From assembly GCF_031583065.1 (NCBI RefSeq), contig NZ_CP134053.1, positions 6,241,001 to 6,305,000 of the forward strand: a stretch of 64,000 nt of DNA, written 5' to 3'. How positions within the stretch are numbered: the stretch's first letter is position 1; each line of letters starts with the position of its first letter. Of the stretch, positions 1 through 8,975 are shown in pieces. Under the pieces are notes generated by a model that had not been told where the DNA came from, made no database searches, and saw only the letters and a program-made list of their open reading frames with translations. Made by a program: the position numbers and the translations under genes. The DNA is from Streptomyces sp. CGMCC 4.7035. GTDB taxonomy: Bacteria; Actinomycetota; Actinomycetes; Streptomycetales; Streptomycetaceae.

Positions 1-145
1 GGCGATGGGGCAGGCGGCGGTGCGGACGCTGCTGGAGGAGATCGGCGGGACGCCCGCGCCGCACAGTGAATTCGTGTTCATGCCGGAGCTGGTGGTGCGG
101 GGATCGACGGCTTCGGCGCCTGGTAACGGAGTCGTACCCAGGTAG
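1..145 (+). CDS. LacI-family transcriptional regulator, C-terminal fragment (probably MalR)
   Basis: The window opens inside a reading frame that ends at a TAG at 143-145. The last 47 codons read out a tail ending in PELVVRGST plus about a dozen residues, which is the typical final beta strand of LacI/GalR repressors. These proteins bind sugar-operon operators through an N-terminal helix-turn-helix (outside the window) and sense sugars through a periplasmic-binding-protein-like core. The neighbour to the right is a PAP2 gene and then glnE. As I recall, the maltose repressor malR sits at this place in Streptomyces coelicolor, so MalR is my guess from gene order, not from the fragment itself. 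Confidence 0.75.
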   Translation, partial: AMGQAAVRTLLEEIGGTPAPHSEFVFMPELVVRGSTASAPGNGVVPR

Positions 146-260
146 GCGCCATCGGGCTTCGCGGCGCTCCGCCAGGTGGAGAACAGGTGGAGAAAATGCG
201 GCCGGAACCCTTCCGGGGGATGATCTGTCGGGGAAGGCATTTCTGGCAGACTCTGTGCCT

Positions 261-1136
261 ATGGGCGAAAGGACCGTGACGACGCTGGAGGGCCGGGAGC
301 AGACCGCTCCGGCACCACAGCCGGTCACCGACGAAGCGGAGGACCGCGCGAGGCAAGGCCTCCTGCGTCGGCTCCGTACTCCTCGCCGTCCTCGCTTCTG
401 GTTCGAGATCCTGCTCATCGCGGTGAGTTACTGGACGTACTCGCTGATCCGCAACGCGGTGCCGGAGCAGAAGGCCGAGGCACTGGGCAACGCGGACTGG
501 GTGTGGCGGCTGGAGAACCACCTGGGGATCGCCGTCGAGGACGCGGTCAACCACACCACGAACTCGGTGACGTGGCTGATCGTCGGCATGAACTACTACT
601 ACGCCACGCTGCACTTCGTCGTGACGCTGGGTGTCCTGGTGTGGCTGTTCCGCAGCCATCCGGGCCGCTACGCGGCGACGCGGCTCGCCCTGTTCGCCAC
701 GACGGCGGTGGCACTGCTCGGCTACTACTTCTTCCCGCTGGCGCCGCCGCGCCTGATGAACGGTGGGGGCTTCGTCGACACCGTGGTGGTGCACCAGACC
801 TGGGGCTCGATGGCCTCGGGCGACCTGAAGCACATGTCGAACCAGTACGCCGCGATGCCGTCGATGCACATCGGATGGTCGCTGTGGTGCGGCCTGACGA
901 TCTTCGCGCTGACCACGGTGCCGTGGGTGCGCATCCTGAGCCTGCTGTACCCGGTGGCGACCCTGGTGGTGATCGTCGCCACGGCGAACCATTTCTGGCT
1001 GGACGCGGTGGGCGGCATGGTGTGCCTGACGTTCGGCTTCACGGTGGCGTGGCTGTGGTACGGCGCGTTGCCGTACGCGCTGCCGCGCCTGGTGACGGGG
1101 GCGGGTGCGCCCGCGCTGCTGCCCGCGAGAACGTGA
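261..1136 (+). CDS. PAP2-superfamily integral membrane phosphatase
   Basis: This 291-residue membrane protein looks like a PAP2-type lipid phosphatase/inositolphosphorylceramide-synthase-like enzyme (PAP2_3 group). It would dephosphorylate or transfer head groups of a lipid phosphate at the outer face of the membrane; the substrate cannot be read from sequence. Several hydrophobic segments follow a charged N-terminus. The P-S-M-H motif is at residues 200-203, and a second His (244) lies four residues before Asp 248, matching the His/Asp pair of the PAP2 active site. The open frame extends upstream to 66, but that part overlaps the LacI tail and is low-complexity Arg-rich, so I start at ATG 261. 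No clear ribosome binding site is visible. Confidence 0.8.
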   Translation: MGERTVTTLEGREQTAPAPQPVTDEAEDRARQGLLRRLRTPRRPRFWFEILLIAVSYWTYSLIRNAVPEQKAEALGNADWVWRLENHLGIAVEDAVNHTTNSVTWLIVGMNYYYATLHFVVTLGVLVWLFRSHPGRYAATRLALFATTAVALLGYYFFPLAPPRLMNGGGFVDTVVVHQTWGSMASGDLKHMSNQYAAMPSMHIGWSLWCGLTIFALTTVPWVRILSLLYPVATLVVIVATANHFWLDAVGGMVCLTFGFTVAWLWYGALPYALPRLVTGAGAPALLPART

Positions 1137-1475
1137 CGGGCGGTACGCCACCGGGACCGGCGATTGCCGTCAGGGGCCAGGGGTCCGTGGCTGGCAGCCC
1201 GACGTTCGTGGCCGACGGCCGTCGTCGGCAGCTCCTGGTGTAGCCGACGGTCCGTGACCCGCAGCCCCTAGTCCGTAGCTGACGGCCGTGCCGCGGTCAG
1301 CAGCCCCTGGTCCGTAGCCGAAACGGTCCGTGCCCCGCCCCAGTAGCCGGCGGCCAACACCGGCCACTCGACGTCCGTAGCCGACAGCGGCGGTAGTCCG
1401 TGGCCGACGGCCCATGACCGGCGGCTCGGCGTCCGTGGCCGACAGCGGCGGTAGTCCGAGGCCCATGACCGGTGG
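1137..1475. repeat. Gene-free stretch with degenerate direct repeats between convergent PAP2 gene and glnE
   Basis: This 339-bp space between two converging genes carries no credible coding region. It is built from degenerate repeats of phrases such as GTCCGTAGCCGACAGCGG. The clearest pair starts at 1373 and 1431 (58-bp period) and shares about 28 bases with one change. No strong hairpin terminator stands out. Confidence 0.6.
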
Positions 1476-4472
1476 TCACGCTCCGTAGAAGATCTGCTCC
1501 ACCACCGCCCGAGCCCTCCGCGTCGTGCGCCGGTAGTCGTCGAGCATGTCGCCCGCGTGGCCCGGGCCGTAGCCCAGATAGCGCCCCACCGCGGCCAGCT
1601 CCCGGCTCTGGGACGGGAACGTGTCGCCCGCCCGTCCCCGGACCAGCATCACCGCGTTGCGCACCCGCGTGGCGAGGACCCATGCCTCGTCCAGGATCGC
1701 CGCCTCCTCGCCGGGGATCAGTCCGGCCGCGCAGGCGGCGGAGAGGGCGGCGCGGGTGCGGGTGGTGCGCAGGCCCGGTTCCGCCCAGCCGTGCTGCAAC
1801 TGGAGCAGCTGGACCGTCCACTCCACGTCCGACAGGCCGCCCCGGCCCAGCTTCGTGTGGAGCGTCTTGTCGGCGCCCCGCGGCAGCCGTTCCGACTCCA
1901 TACGGGCCTTCAGGCGCCGGATCTCGCGCACGGCGTCCTCACCGAGGCCCTCCGCCGGGTAGCGCAGCGGGTCGACCAGCTCGATGAAGCGGCGGCCCAG
2001 GTCCTCGTCCCCGGCGACCGGCTCGGCCCGCAGCAGCGCCTGCGACTCCCAGACCAGCGACCAGCGCCGGTAGTACGCCTCGTACGACGTCAGGGTGCGC
2101 ACGAGCGGTCCCGACTTGCCCTCGGGCCGCAGACCGGCGTCGATCAGCAGCGGCGGATCGGTGCTCGGCAGCTGGAGCAGCCGGCGCATCTCCGCGACCA
2201 CGGTGTTCGCGGCCTCGGCCGCCTCCCGTTCGTCCACGCCCTCCCTGGGCTCGTGCACGAACAGAACGTCCGCGTCGGAGCCGTAGCCCAGTTCGTGACC
2301 GCCGAAGCGGCCCATGCCGATGACCGCGAACCGGGTGGGCAGCGTGTCGCCCCAGCCGTCCCGTACGACCGCCCGCAGCGTGCCCGCCAGCGTCGCGGCC
2401 GTCAGGTCCGAGACCGCGCCGCCCACCATGTCCACCAGGGCGCCCTGGTCCGGCAGGGCCGGTGCGTCCTCGGTGCCGTACGAGCCGACGATGTCCGTGG
2501 CTGCCGTACGGAACAGCTCACGCCGCCGCACGCCGCGCGCCACCGTGACCGCCTGCTGGGCGTTTTCCGCGCGGCCGACCGCCGCGAGGATCTCCTGCTC
2601 CAGATGGGCGCGGAAGCGGGGTTCGAGTCCGCCGCCGTCCCCGTCGCCGAGGAGTGCCACCGCCTCGGGCGCGCGCATCAGCAGGTCGGGGGCGAGCCTG
2701 CCCGCGGACAGAACACGGGCGAGGTTCTCGGCGGCGGCGCCCTCGTCGCGGAGCAGCCGCAGGTACCAGGGGGTCTTGCCGAGCGCGTCCGACACCTTGC
2801 GGAAGTTGAGCAGACCGGCGTCCGGGTCGGCGGAGTCGGCGAACCAGCCGAGGAGGACGGGCAGCAGGGTGCGCTGGATGGCGGCCTTGCGGGTGACGCC
2901 GGACGCCAGCGCCTCCAGATGGCGCAGGGCGGCCGCGGGGTCGGCGTAACCGAGGGCCACGAGGCGTTCACGGGCCGCCTCGGGGCTCAGCCGGGCCTCG
3001 CCGGGGGCGAGTTGGGCGACCGCGTCCAGGAGCGGGCGGTAGAAGAGCTTCTCGTGCAGGCGGCGTACGACGCTGGTGTGCCGCTTCCACTCGCGGTGCA
3101 GCTCGGCGACCGGGTCGGTCCGCAGGCCGAGGGAGCGGCCGAGGCGGCGCAGGTCGTCCTCGTCCACGGGGACGAGGTGGGTGCGGCGCAGCCGGTAGAG
3201 CTGGATGCGGTGCTCCATGGAGCGCAGGAAACGGTAGGCGTCGTCGAGCTGGGCGCCGTCGGCGCGCCCGACGTAGCCGCCGACCGCCAGCGCCTTCAGC
3301 GCGTCCAGCGTGGTGCCGCTGCGGAGCGAGGCGTCGGACCGGCCGTGCACCAGCTGGAGCAGTTGCACGGCGAACTCGACGTCTCGCAGGCCTCCCGGTC
3401 CGAGCTTGAGTTCGCGCTCGACCTCCGCGGCCGGGATGTTCGCGACGACCCGGCGGCGCATCTTCTGCACGTCGGCGACGAAGTTCTCGCGCTCGGCGGC
3501 CTGCCAGACGAGGGGGGAGAGGGTGGCGATGTACTCCTCGCCGAGGTCCATGTCCCCGGCCACCGGGCGCGCCTTGAGCAGGGCCTGGAACTCCCAGGTC
3601 TTGGCCCAGCGCTGGTAGTAGGCGAGGTGGCTGCTCAGGGTGCGCACCAGCGGACCGTTTCTGCCCTCGGGCCGCAGATTGGCGTCCACGGGCCAGATCG
3701 TGCCCTCGATCGTGGACTCGGAGCAGATCCGCATCATGTGCGAGGCGAGCCGGGTCGCCGCCTGGAGGGCCTTGCGCTCGTCGGCGCCGTTCGTGGTCTC
3801 GCCGACGAAGATGACGTCCACGTCGGAGACGTAGTTCAGCTCGTGGCCGCCGCACTTGCCCATCGCGATCACCGCGAGCCGGCAGATCGCCGCGTCGTCG
3901 GGGGCCGCGGCGCGGGCGATGGCGAGGGCGGCGCGCAGGGTGGCCGTGGCGAGGTCGGCCAGTTCGGCGGCGGTCTGGGCCACGTCGATCGTGCCGCACA
4001 CGTCGCGTGCGGCGATCGACAGCAGACAGCGGCGGTAGGCGACACGCAGCGAGACGGGGTCGGTGGCCTGCGCGAGCTGCCGTTCGAATTCCGCCACCCC
4101 GGGGTGGAGGTCCTGCGCCTCGTAGGTGACCAGCGCGTGCCAGTCGCCGGGGTGGCGGGCGAGGTGGTCGGCGAGCGCGGCGGAGGCGCCGAGGACGCCG
4201 AGCAGCCGGTCCCGCAGGGGCTTGGCCGCGATCAGCGTGTCCAGCAGCTCGCGCCGGGCGGTGGGGCCGGGCTGCGCCTCAAGGAGCCGGACGAGGCCGC
4301 GCAGCGCCAGATCGGGATCGGCGGTCCCGCCCAGGGCGTCGAGGAGGACGGGGTCGGTCCTTATCGGCGCCAGCTCGACGCTCTCCAGGAGCCGCTCGGC
4401 GGCGGACGGGTCGGTGAAGCCGTGCCGCAGCAGCCGAGTGAAGGTACTGCTCCTGCGCCCCGGCATCGTCAT
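1476..4472 (-). CDS. glnE: Bifunctional [glutamine synthetase] adenylyltransferase/adenylyl-removing enzyme
   Basis: GlnE adds AMP to, or removes it from, a tyrosine of dodecameric glutamine synthetase I and so sets its activity according to nitrogen status. The 998-residue protein has the family's tandem architecture: two nucleotidyltransferase domains, each with a G-(K/R)-(C/F)-G-G-H-E-L motif followed by S-D-(V/A)-D. The first lies near residue 205 (removing half) and the second near residue 720 (adenylylating half). The open frame runs further upstream to 4565, but the added residues are unlike the family. ATG at 4470-4472 or 4464-4466 gives the usual start; a GAGG sits six bases before the second, which may be the true one. 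Downstream is a convergent PAP2 gene. Confidence 0.95.
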   Translation of the reverse strand: MTMPGRRSSTFTRLLRHGFTDPSAAERLLESVELAPIRTDPVLLDALGGTADPDLALRGLVRLLEAQPGPTARRELLDTLIAAKPLRDRLLGVLGASAALADHLARHPGDWHALVTYEAQDLHPGVAEFERQLAQATDPVSLRVAYRRCLLSIAARDVCGTIDVAQTAAELADLATATLRAALAIARAAAPDDAAICRLAVIAMGKCGGHELNYVSDVDVIFVGETTNGADERKALQAATRLASHMMRICSESTIEGTIWPVDANLRPEGRNGPLVRTLSSHLAYYQRWAKTWEFQALLKARPVAGDMDLGEEYIATLSPLVWQAAERENFVADVQKMRRRVVANIPAAEVERELKLGPGGLRDVEFAVQLLQLVHGRSDASLRSGTTLDALKALAVGGYVGRADGAQLDDAYRFLRSMEHRIQLYRLRRTHLVPVDEDDLRRLGRSLGLRTDPVAELHREWKRHTSVVRRLHEKLFYRPLLDAVAQLAPGEARLSPEAARERLVALGYADPAAALRHLEALASGVTRKAAIQRTLLPVLLGWFADSADPDAGLLNFRKVSDALGKTPWYLRLLRDEGAAAENLARVLSAGRLAPDLLMRAPEAVALLGDGDGGGLEPRFRAHLEQEILAAVGRAENAQQAVTVARGVRRRELFRTAATDIVGSYGTEDAPALPDQGALVDMVGGAVSDLTAATLAGTLRAVVRDGWGDTLPTRFAVIGMGRFGGHELGYGSDADVLFVHEPREGVDEREAAEAANTVVAEMRRLLQLPSTDPPLLIDAGLRPEGKSGPLVRTLTSYEAYYRRWSLVWESQALLRAEPVAGDEDLGRRFIELVDPLRYPAEGLGEDAVREIRRLKARMESERLPRGADKTLHTKLGRGGLSDVEWTVQLLQLQHGWAEPGLRTTRTRAALSAACAAGLIPGEEAAILDEAWVLATRVRNAVMLVRGRAGDTFPSQSRELAAVGRYLGYGPGHAGDMLDDYRRTTRRARAVVEQIFYGA

Positions 4473-4782
4473 CCTCGGCCTCCCGTCGAACCCGCATTCG
4501 TACAAGCCATCGGACGAACCACCACCCATACAAACCACCAGATGAACCGGCACTCGCACAAGCATCGGATCAAGGTCGTACGAGCCGAGCCTAACCCGCG
4601 CCCTCTCGCCGGCGCGCCACCCCGGTTCGCGCTTCCATGCGGAGGCACCGCTTCCGTGAAGGCGGCTGTGGACCGGCCTCGGTTGTCAGACCACCCTCAC
4701 GGGCGCACCCGCTGCCGGGGGGCCCGGAGAGGTGCGTCCTCCAAGCCCCGGGCCTCTGAACAGCCGCCGCCTTGGTGGCCGC
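4473..4782. other. Intergenic stretch upstream of glnE
   Basis: About 310 bp between the start of glnE and the stop of the TagC-like gene, both on the minus strand. I see no coding region. An imperfect GC-rich hairpin around 4717-4770 (GCCCGG arms) may end transcription of the TagC-like gene. No convincing promoter for glnE could be picked out by eye. Confidence 0.4.
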
Positions 4783-5799
4783 CTACACGAACTCACTCTT
4801 GTAGAAGACGCTGGACTGCCGCACCCCGTCGGTGTTCGAGTGGAAGCCGAAGGCCAGCCGTGCGGCACCGGACGCCAGCCAGATCGCCATGCCCTGCGGT
4901 TCACGACCGTCCAGTGACTGGCCGGCCGTCGTCTCCCATCGGTCCACGACCAGGGACTGGCCGCTGTCGTTCAGGTCGATGACCGAGATGTACGACGGGC
5001 CGTTCGCCGCGCCCTCCAGAAGGTAGGCGTAGCGGCCGTAGACGGCGAACCCCTGGAAGGGATTGGTCTTCCCCCAGTCCCCCCGGGACGGCAGGGCCCG
5101 TTCGGCCAGCCGGTATTCGGGACTTTTGGTCAGCCGTCCGGCGCGGGCGTCGCTCATGGTGAAACCGACGATGCGCGGCATGTCATCGCCGACCTTGTAG
5201 CGCACCCACAGCCGGTCGGTCGACGGGTCGATCGCGGGCTGCGGGTTGATCATGGTGTCGCCGATCGAGGGCGTGCGGTCCTGGATCGACGTGTCGGTCT
5301 TCTCCAGCGTGGCCCCGTCGACGAACTTGAACCGTCCGACCCTTGTACCGAATCCGGAGTCACTGCTCATCCACTCGGTCCACAGGTAGACAGCGCCCTG
5401 ATAAGGCTCCACGCCGATCGAGACCCCATGGCCGAAGTTGTGCAGGGCCATCGCGCCGAGTTCGTTGCCGGAGGTGTCCGTCTTGGTGATCCACAGATCT
5501 CCGACGTGGTCGGGGGCCGTGTTCGCCGAGTTGGTCTGGGCGAAATAGATGTGCTGGTTGACGTTGTCGTACGCGAAAGACTGCATGACCCAGTTGGCAT
5601 GCAGGGACTTCTTCCAGACGGGGTTGCCGCCGTTCCCGTCCAGCTTGAACCGCGGGGAGTCATCGACCACGGCGTGCGCGGGGCCGGCGCCGAGCAGAGT
5701 GGCGCCGGAGCCGAGCAGGGCCGCGGCGGCCAAGCCGCCACCGGTCCCGAACAGCCGCCGCCGGCTGAGACCACGATCGTTCGAAGGCATCGGGTGCAT
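4783..5799 (-). CDS. Tat-secreted TagC-like beta-propeller protein
   Basis: The 338-residue product begins with a Tat signal (S-R-R-R-L-F within the first 17 residues, then a hydrophobic stretch and A-H-A cleavage site near residue 43), so it is exported folded. The mature part resembles proteins often labelled teichoic acid biosynthesis protein C, now grouped with the P68 phage receptor-binding/TagC-like beta-propeller domain: W/Y-rich repeats spaced by short loops. No catalytic residues are obvious, so a binding or surface role is more likely than synthesis. A GGAGAG lies just before the ATG at 5797-5799. It is monocistronic, with an inverted repeat upstream (5822-5848). Confidence 0.7.
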   Translation of the reverse strand: MHPMPSNDRGLSRRRLFGTGGGLAAAALLGSGATLLGAGPAHAVVDDSPRFKLDGNGGNPVWKKSLHANWVMQSFAYDNVNQHIYFAQTNSANTAPDHVGDLWITKTDTSGNELGAMALHNFGHGVSIGVEPYQGAVYLWTEWMSSDSGFGTRVGRFKFVDGATLEKTDTSIQDRTPSIGDTMINPQPAIDPSTDRLWVRYKVGDDMPRIVGFTMSDARAGRLTKSPEYRLAERALPSRGDWGKTNPFQGFAVYGRYAYLLEGAANGPSYISVIDLNDSGQSLVVDRWETTAGQSLDGREPQGMAIWLASGAARLAFGFHSNTDGVRQSSVFYKSEFV

Positions 5800-5821
5800 A
5801 TCTCTCCAGGTACTGAAACGT

Positions 5822-5848
5822 TAACTCACCGTACAGCGAGGCGAGTTA
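5822..5848. promoter_or_regulatory. Candidate operator: inverted repeat upstream of the TagC-like gene
   Basis: TAACTC at 5822-5827 is repeated in reverse complement as GAGTTA at 5843-5848, 15 bases apart, 23-49 bp before the start codon at 5799. The stretch is AT-rich compared with its surroundings. A dimeric repressor or activator could bind it; the factor is unknown. Confidence 0.35.
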
Positions 5849-6018
5849 CGCAATACCAAGGACCTCCCCAGCCCCGTGGGGCGCGAGCCGCGTCACCGAG
5901 GCCGCGTACGACTTCCCGGTTCCGCGTCCGCGCTTACCGGCCGCGGTTGCGCCGGGTATGTCCTTGACGCCCGGCAAGCCGGAGCCGCGACTGCAAGTCC
6001 GGGACGCCGTCCGGACAC

Positions 6019-6057
6019 GCCATCGGGCCCGCGATCGACCATCACGGGCCCGATGGC
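6019..6057 (-). terminator. Hairpin downstream of glnA2
   Basis: GCCATCGGGCCCG at 6019-6031 pairs perfectly with CGGGCCCGATGGC at 6045-6057 (13 bp, 13-base loop), about 45 bp after the glnA2 stop. There is no T-run, as is common for streptomycete terminators. The rest of the space 5849-6102 holds no gene I can support. Confidence 0.6.
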
Positions 6058-6102
6058 AACTCGGCCAGAAACCGCTCTCCACAGCGGCCGCGGCAAGACC
6101 GC

Positions 6103-7464
6103 CTACAGCACCGGCAGGTTCTTGCGCAGCTCGAACGCCGTCACCTCGGAGCGGTACTCCTCCCACTCCTGCCGCTTGTTGCGCAGGAAGAAGTCGAAGA
6201 CGTGCTCGCCCAGCGTCTCGGCGATCAGGTCGCTGCGCTCCATCAGGGTGAGCGCCTCGCCCAGGTTCTGCGGCAGCGGCTCGATGCCCATCGCGCGGCG
6301 CTCGGCGTCCGTCAGGGCCCACACGTCGTCCTCGGCGCCCGGCGGGAGCTCGTAGCCCTCCTCGATGCCCTTCAGGCCGGCGGCCAGCAGGACCGCGTAG
6401 GCCAGATACGGGTTCGCACCCGAGTCGAGCGAGCGGACCTCGACACGGGCCGAGCCCGTCTTGCCCGGCTTGTACATCGGGACGCGGACCAGGGCCGAGC
6501 GGTTGTTGTGGCCCCAGCAGATGTACGAGGGAGCCTCGCCGCCGGCGCCCGCTGTGCGCTCCGCGCCGCCCCAGATGCGCTTGTAGGAGTTGACCCACTG
6601 GTTCGTGACCGCGGAGATCTCCGCCGCGTGCCGCAGCAGGCCGGCGATGAAGGAGCGGCCGACCTTCGAGAGCTGGTACTCGGCGCCCGACTCGTAGAAC
6701 GCGTTCCGGTCGCCCTCGAAGAGCGACAGGTGCGTGTGCATGCCCGAGCCCGGGTGCTCCGAGAACGGCTTCGGCATGAAGGTCGCCTGGACCCCCTGCT
6801 CCAGCGCCACCTGCTTCATGACCAGGCGGAACGTCATGATGTTGTCCGCCGTGGACAGCGCGTCGGCATAGCGCAGGTCGATCTCCTGCTGGCCCGGCGC
6901 GCCCTCGTGGTGGGAGAACTCCACCGAGATGCCCATCGACTCCAGCATGGTGATGGCCTGGCGGCGGAAGTCCATGCCGATGTTCTGCGGGGTGTGGTCG
7001 AAGTAGCCGGAGTTGTCGGCCGGGGTCGGGCGGGAGCCGTCCAGCGGCCGGTCCTTCAGCAGGAAGAACTCGATCTCCGGGTGGGTGTAGAAGGTGAAGC
7101 CCAGGTCGGAGGCGCGGGCGAGGGCGCGCTTGAGCACGTATCGCGGGTCCGCGAAGGACGGGGAGCCGTCCGGCATGAGGATGTCGCAGAACATGCGAGC
7201 CGTGCCGGGTGCCTCGGCGCGCCAGGGCAGGACCTGGAAGGTCGACGGGTCCGGCTTGGCGATCATGTCGGACTCGTAGACCCGCGCGAAGCCCTCGATG
7301 GCGGAGCCGTCGAAGCCGATGCCCTCGTCGAAGGCCTGCTCCAGCTCGGCCGGCGCCACGGCCACGGACTTGAGGAAGCCCAGCACGTCCGTGAACCACA
7401 GGCGTACGAACCGGATGTCGCGCTCCTCCAAGGTCCGGAGCACGAACTCCTGCTGCTTGTCCAT
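6103..7464 (-). CDS. glnA2: Glutamine synthetase-like gamma-glutamylpolyamine synthetase GlnA2
   Basis: A 453-residue type I glutamine-synthetase-fold enzyme. The Streptomyces coelicolor protein of this length and locus (GlnA2) is reported to ligate glutamate to polyamines with ATP, the first step of polyamine catabolism, rather than to make glutamine; I assign that by family. Visible signatures are the N-terminal beta-grasp motif (FTDVLG), the G-F-D-G-S latch, the metal/ATP block with E-I-E-F and G-S-G-M-H-T-H, and the N-R-S-A-L-V-R-V-P Arg patch. The tyrosine motif adenylylated in canonical GS (NLYDLP-type) is absent. I start at Met-6 of the longer frame because GGGAAGCGGAAG immediately precedes it and the length then equals 453. 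glnE lies 1.6 kb downstream on the same strand. Confidence 0.9.
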   Translation of the reverse strand: MDKQQEFVLRTLEERDIRFVRLWFTDVLGFLKSVAVAPAELEQAFDEGIGFDGSAIEGFARVYESDMIAKPDPSTFQVLPWRAEAPGTARMFCDILMPDGSPSFADPRYVLKRALARASDLGFTFYTHPEIEFFLLKDRPLDGSRPTPADNSGYFDHTPQNIGMDFRRQAITMLESMGISVEFSHHEGAPGQQEIDLRYADALSTADNIMTFRLVMKQVALEQGVQATFMPKPFSEHPGSGMHTHLSLFEGDRNAFYESGAEYQLSKVGRSFIAGLLRHAAEISAVTNQWVNSYKRIWGGAERTAGAGGEAPSYICWGHNNRSALVRVPMYKPGKTGSARVEVRSLDSGANPYLAYAVLLAAGLKGIEEGYELPPGAEDDVWALTDAERRAMGIEPLPQNLGEALTLMERSDLIAETLGEHVFDFFLRNKRQEWEEYRSEVTAFELRKNLPVL

Positions 7465-7781
7465 CTTCCGCTTCCCCATCCTTGCTGGTCAGGCCGCCTG
7501 TCTCCGGTACCGCGGGAGGCGGTCGGGCACCTGAGCATCACACCACAACACCATTTCACGCACGTTGCGGACCTTGATCGGCCGGCCGACCCCGGACCGA
7601 ACGCCTCGCGTACGGCAGATGTTCTGCTCTGCCGCCCATCTTGCCTGTTCGTCGGCCCATAAGTAATGGCCGCCCCTGTCCTGTCTGCCCCCGCCTCCTA
7701 AATTTGCATCTCAGATGCAAGTTTAACTACCGTGCTGCACAGCCACGCGGGCCCGAACCCGCCCTTCATGAAGGAGTCCCG
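7465..7781. other. Divergent intergenic region between glnA2 and hmp
   Basis: This 317-bp space carries the promoters of two divergent genes. The only strong element is the NsrR-type operator at 7701-7723. The part next to glnA2 (7480-7620) shows no recognisable binding site to my eye, and no small gene. Confidence 0.6.
7701..7723. promoter_or_regulatory. NsrR-type operator of hmp
   Basis: An 11-1-11 inverted repeat: AATTTGCATCT, one central C at 7712, then AGATGCAAGTT; 10 of 11 positions are symmetrical. It matches the known NsrR consensus (AAnnTGCATnT-n-AnATGCAnnTT form) and sits about 59 bp before the hmp start. It predicts repression of hmp by the NsrR encoded at 9171-9614, relieved when NO damages the Fe-S cluster. 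Confidence 0.85.
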
Positions 7782-8963
7782 ATGCTGTCCGAACAGTCCG
7801 CCGCCACCGTGCGCGCCACCCTCCCCGCCGTCGGCGCCGCCATCGGCGAGATCACCGAGCGCTTCTACGGCAGGCTGTTCGCGGCCCACCCCGATCTGCT
7901 GCGCAACCTCTTCAACCGCGGCAACCAGGCCGCCGGCACCCAGCGACAGGCCCTCGCGGGCTCGATCGCGGCCTTCGCGACGTATCTCGTCGAGCACCCG
8001 GACGAGCGGCCCGACGTGATGCTGAGCCGCATCGCCCACAAGCACGCCTCCCTGGGCGTGCTGCCCGAGCAGTACCCCGTCGTCCACGAGCACCTCTTCG
8101 CCGCCATCGTCGAGGTCCTCGGCGAGGCGGTCACTCCCGAGGTCGCCGCCGCCTGGGACGAGGTCTACTGGCTGATGGCCAACGCCCTCATCGCCATCGA
8201 GAAGCGGCTGTACGAGGAGAGCGAGCACCTCGGCTTCCGGACGTGGGAGGTCGTCGGGCGCGTCGAGGAGACCGCGGACGTCGCCACCTTCCAGCTCCGC
8301 CCCGCCGACGACGGCCCCGTCCCGGACTTCGGCCCCGGCCAGTACGTCTCCGTACGCGTCGAGCTTCCCGACGGCGCCCGGCAGATCCGCCAGTACAGCC
8401 TCTCCAGCGCGCCCGGCTCACCGGTGCGGCAGATCAGCGTCAAGCGCGAGCGCGGTGGTGCGGGCCCCGACGGCGAGGTCTCGGGCCACCTCCACGCGCA
8501 CGTGCGCGAGGGCAGCACCCTGGAGCTGTCCGCCCCCTACGGCGACCTCGTCCTTCAGGCCACGGACGCCCCCCTGCTGCTCGCCTCCGCCGGCATCGGC
8601 GTCACCCCGATGATCGCCATGCTGGAACAGCTCGCCCGCACCGGTCACAGCGCCCCCGTCACGGTCGTGCACGCCGACCGTTCCCCCGCCGCGCACGCCC
8701 TGCGCGCCGACCACGAGGCCTTCGCGGCCAAGCTGCCGGACGCGGCCGTTCACCTCTGGTACGAGGAGGAGGCTCCCGACTCCGCGCACACCGGCCTCGT
8801 GGACCTGTCCACCGTGCCGGTCGCGTCGGGCACACGCGCGTACCTGTGCGGTCCGCTGCCCTTCATGCGCGCAGTGCGCACCCAGCTCATCGAGAAGGGT
8901 GTGGCGCCCGCCGACATCCACTACGAGGTGTTCGGGCCGGACCTCTGGCTGTCCCAGGGCTGA
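7782..8963 (+). CDS. hmp: Flavohaemoglobin, nitric oxide dioxygenase
   Basis: Hmp converts NO and O2 to nitrate using NAD(P)H through FAD and haem, protecting the cell from nitrosative stress. The 393 residues show a globin domain (about 1-135; proximal His in K-H-A-S-L, His 88), an FAD-binding domain (about 150-255; R-Q-Y-S-L-S-S) and a NAD-binding domain (about 260-393; S-A-G-I-G-V-T-P-M near its start and C-G-P-L-P-F-M near the end). The open frame extends back to 7641, but AAGGAG at 7771-7776 and the globin alignment fix ATG 7782. A strong NsrR operator lies upstream and nsrR itself follows on the other strand, giving a self-contained NO-response pair. Confidence 0.95.
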   Translation: MLSEQSAATVRATLPAVGAAIGEITERFYGRLFAAHPDLLRNLFNRGNQAAGTQRQALAGSIAAFATYLVEHPDERPDVMLSRIAHKHASLGVLPEQYPVVHEHLFAAIVEVLGEAVTPEVAAAWDEVYWLMANALIAIEKRLYEESEHLGFRTWEVVGRVEETADVATFQLRPADDGPVPDFGPGQYVSVRVELPDGARQIRQYSLSSAPGSPVRQISVKRERGGAGPDGEVSGHLHAHVREGSTLELSAPYGDLVLQATDAPLLLASAGIGVTPMIAMLEQLARTGHSAPVTVVHADRSPAAHALRADHEAFAAKLPDAAVHLWYEEEAPDSAHTGLVDLSTVPVASGTRAYLCGPLPFMRAVRTQLIEKGVAPADIHYEVFGPDLWLSQG

Positions 8964-8975
8964 GCGCTCCGCGGA

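Noticed and set aside
66..260. N-terminal extension of the PAP2 protein from ATG 66
   Set aside because: Overlaps the end of the LacI gene and has no family similarity; ATG 261 gives the normal protein.
1557..4982. 1141-residue plus-strand frame opposite glnE
   Set aside because: Antisense shadow of glnE; the product is Arg/Gln/Gly-rich noise with no domain, and its length follows from high GC content.
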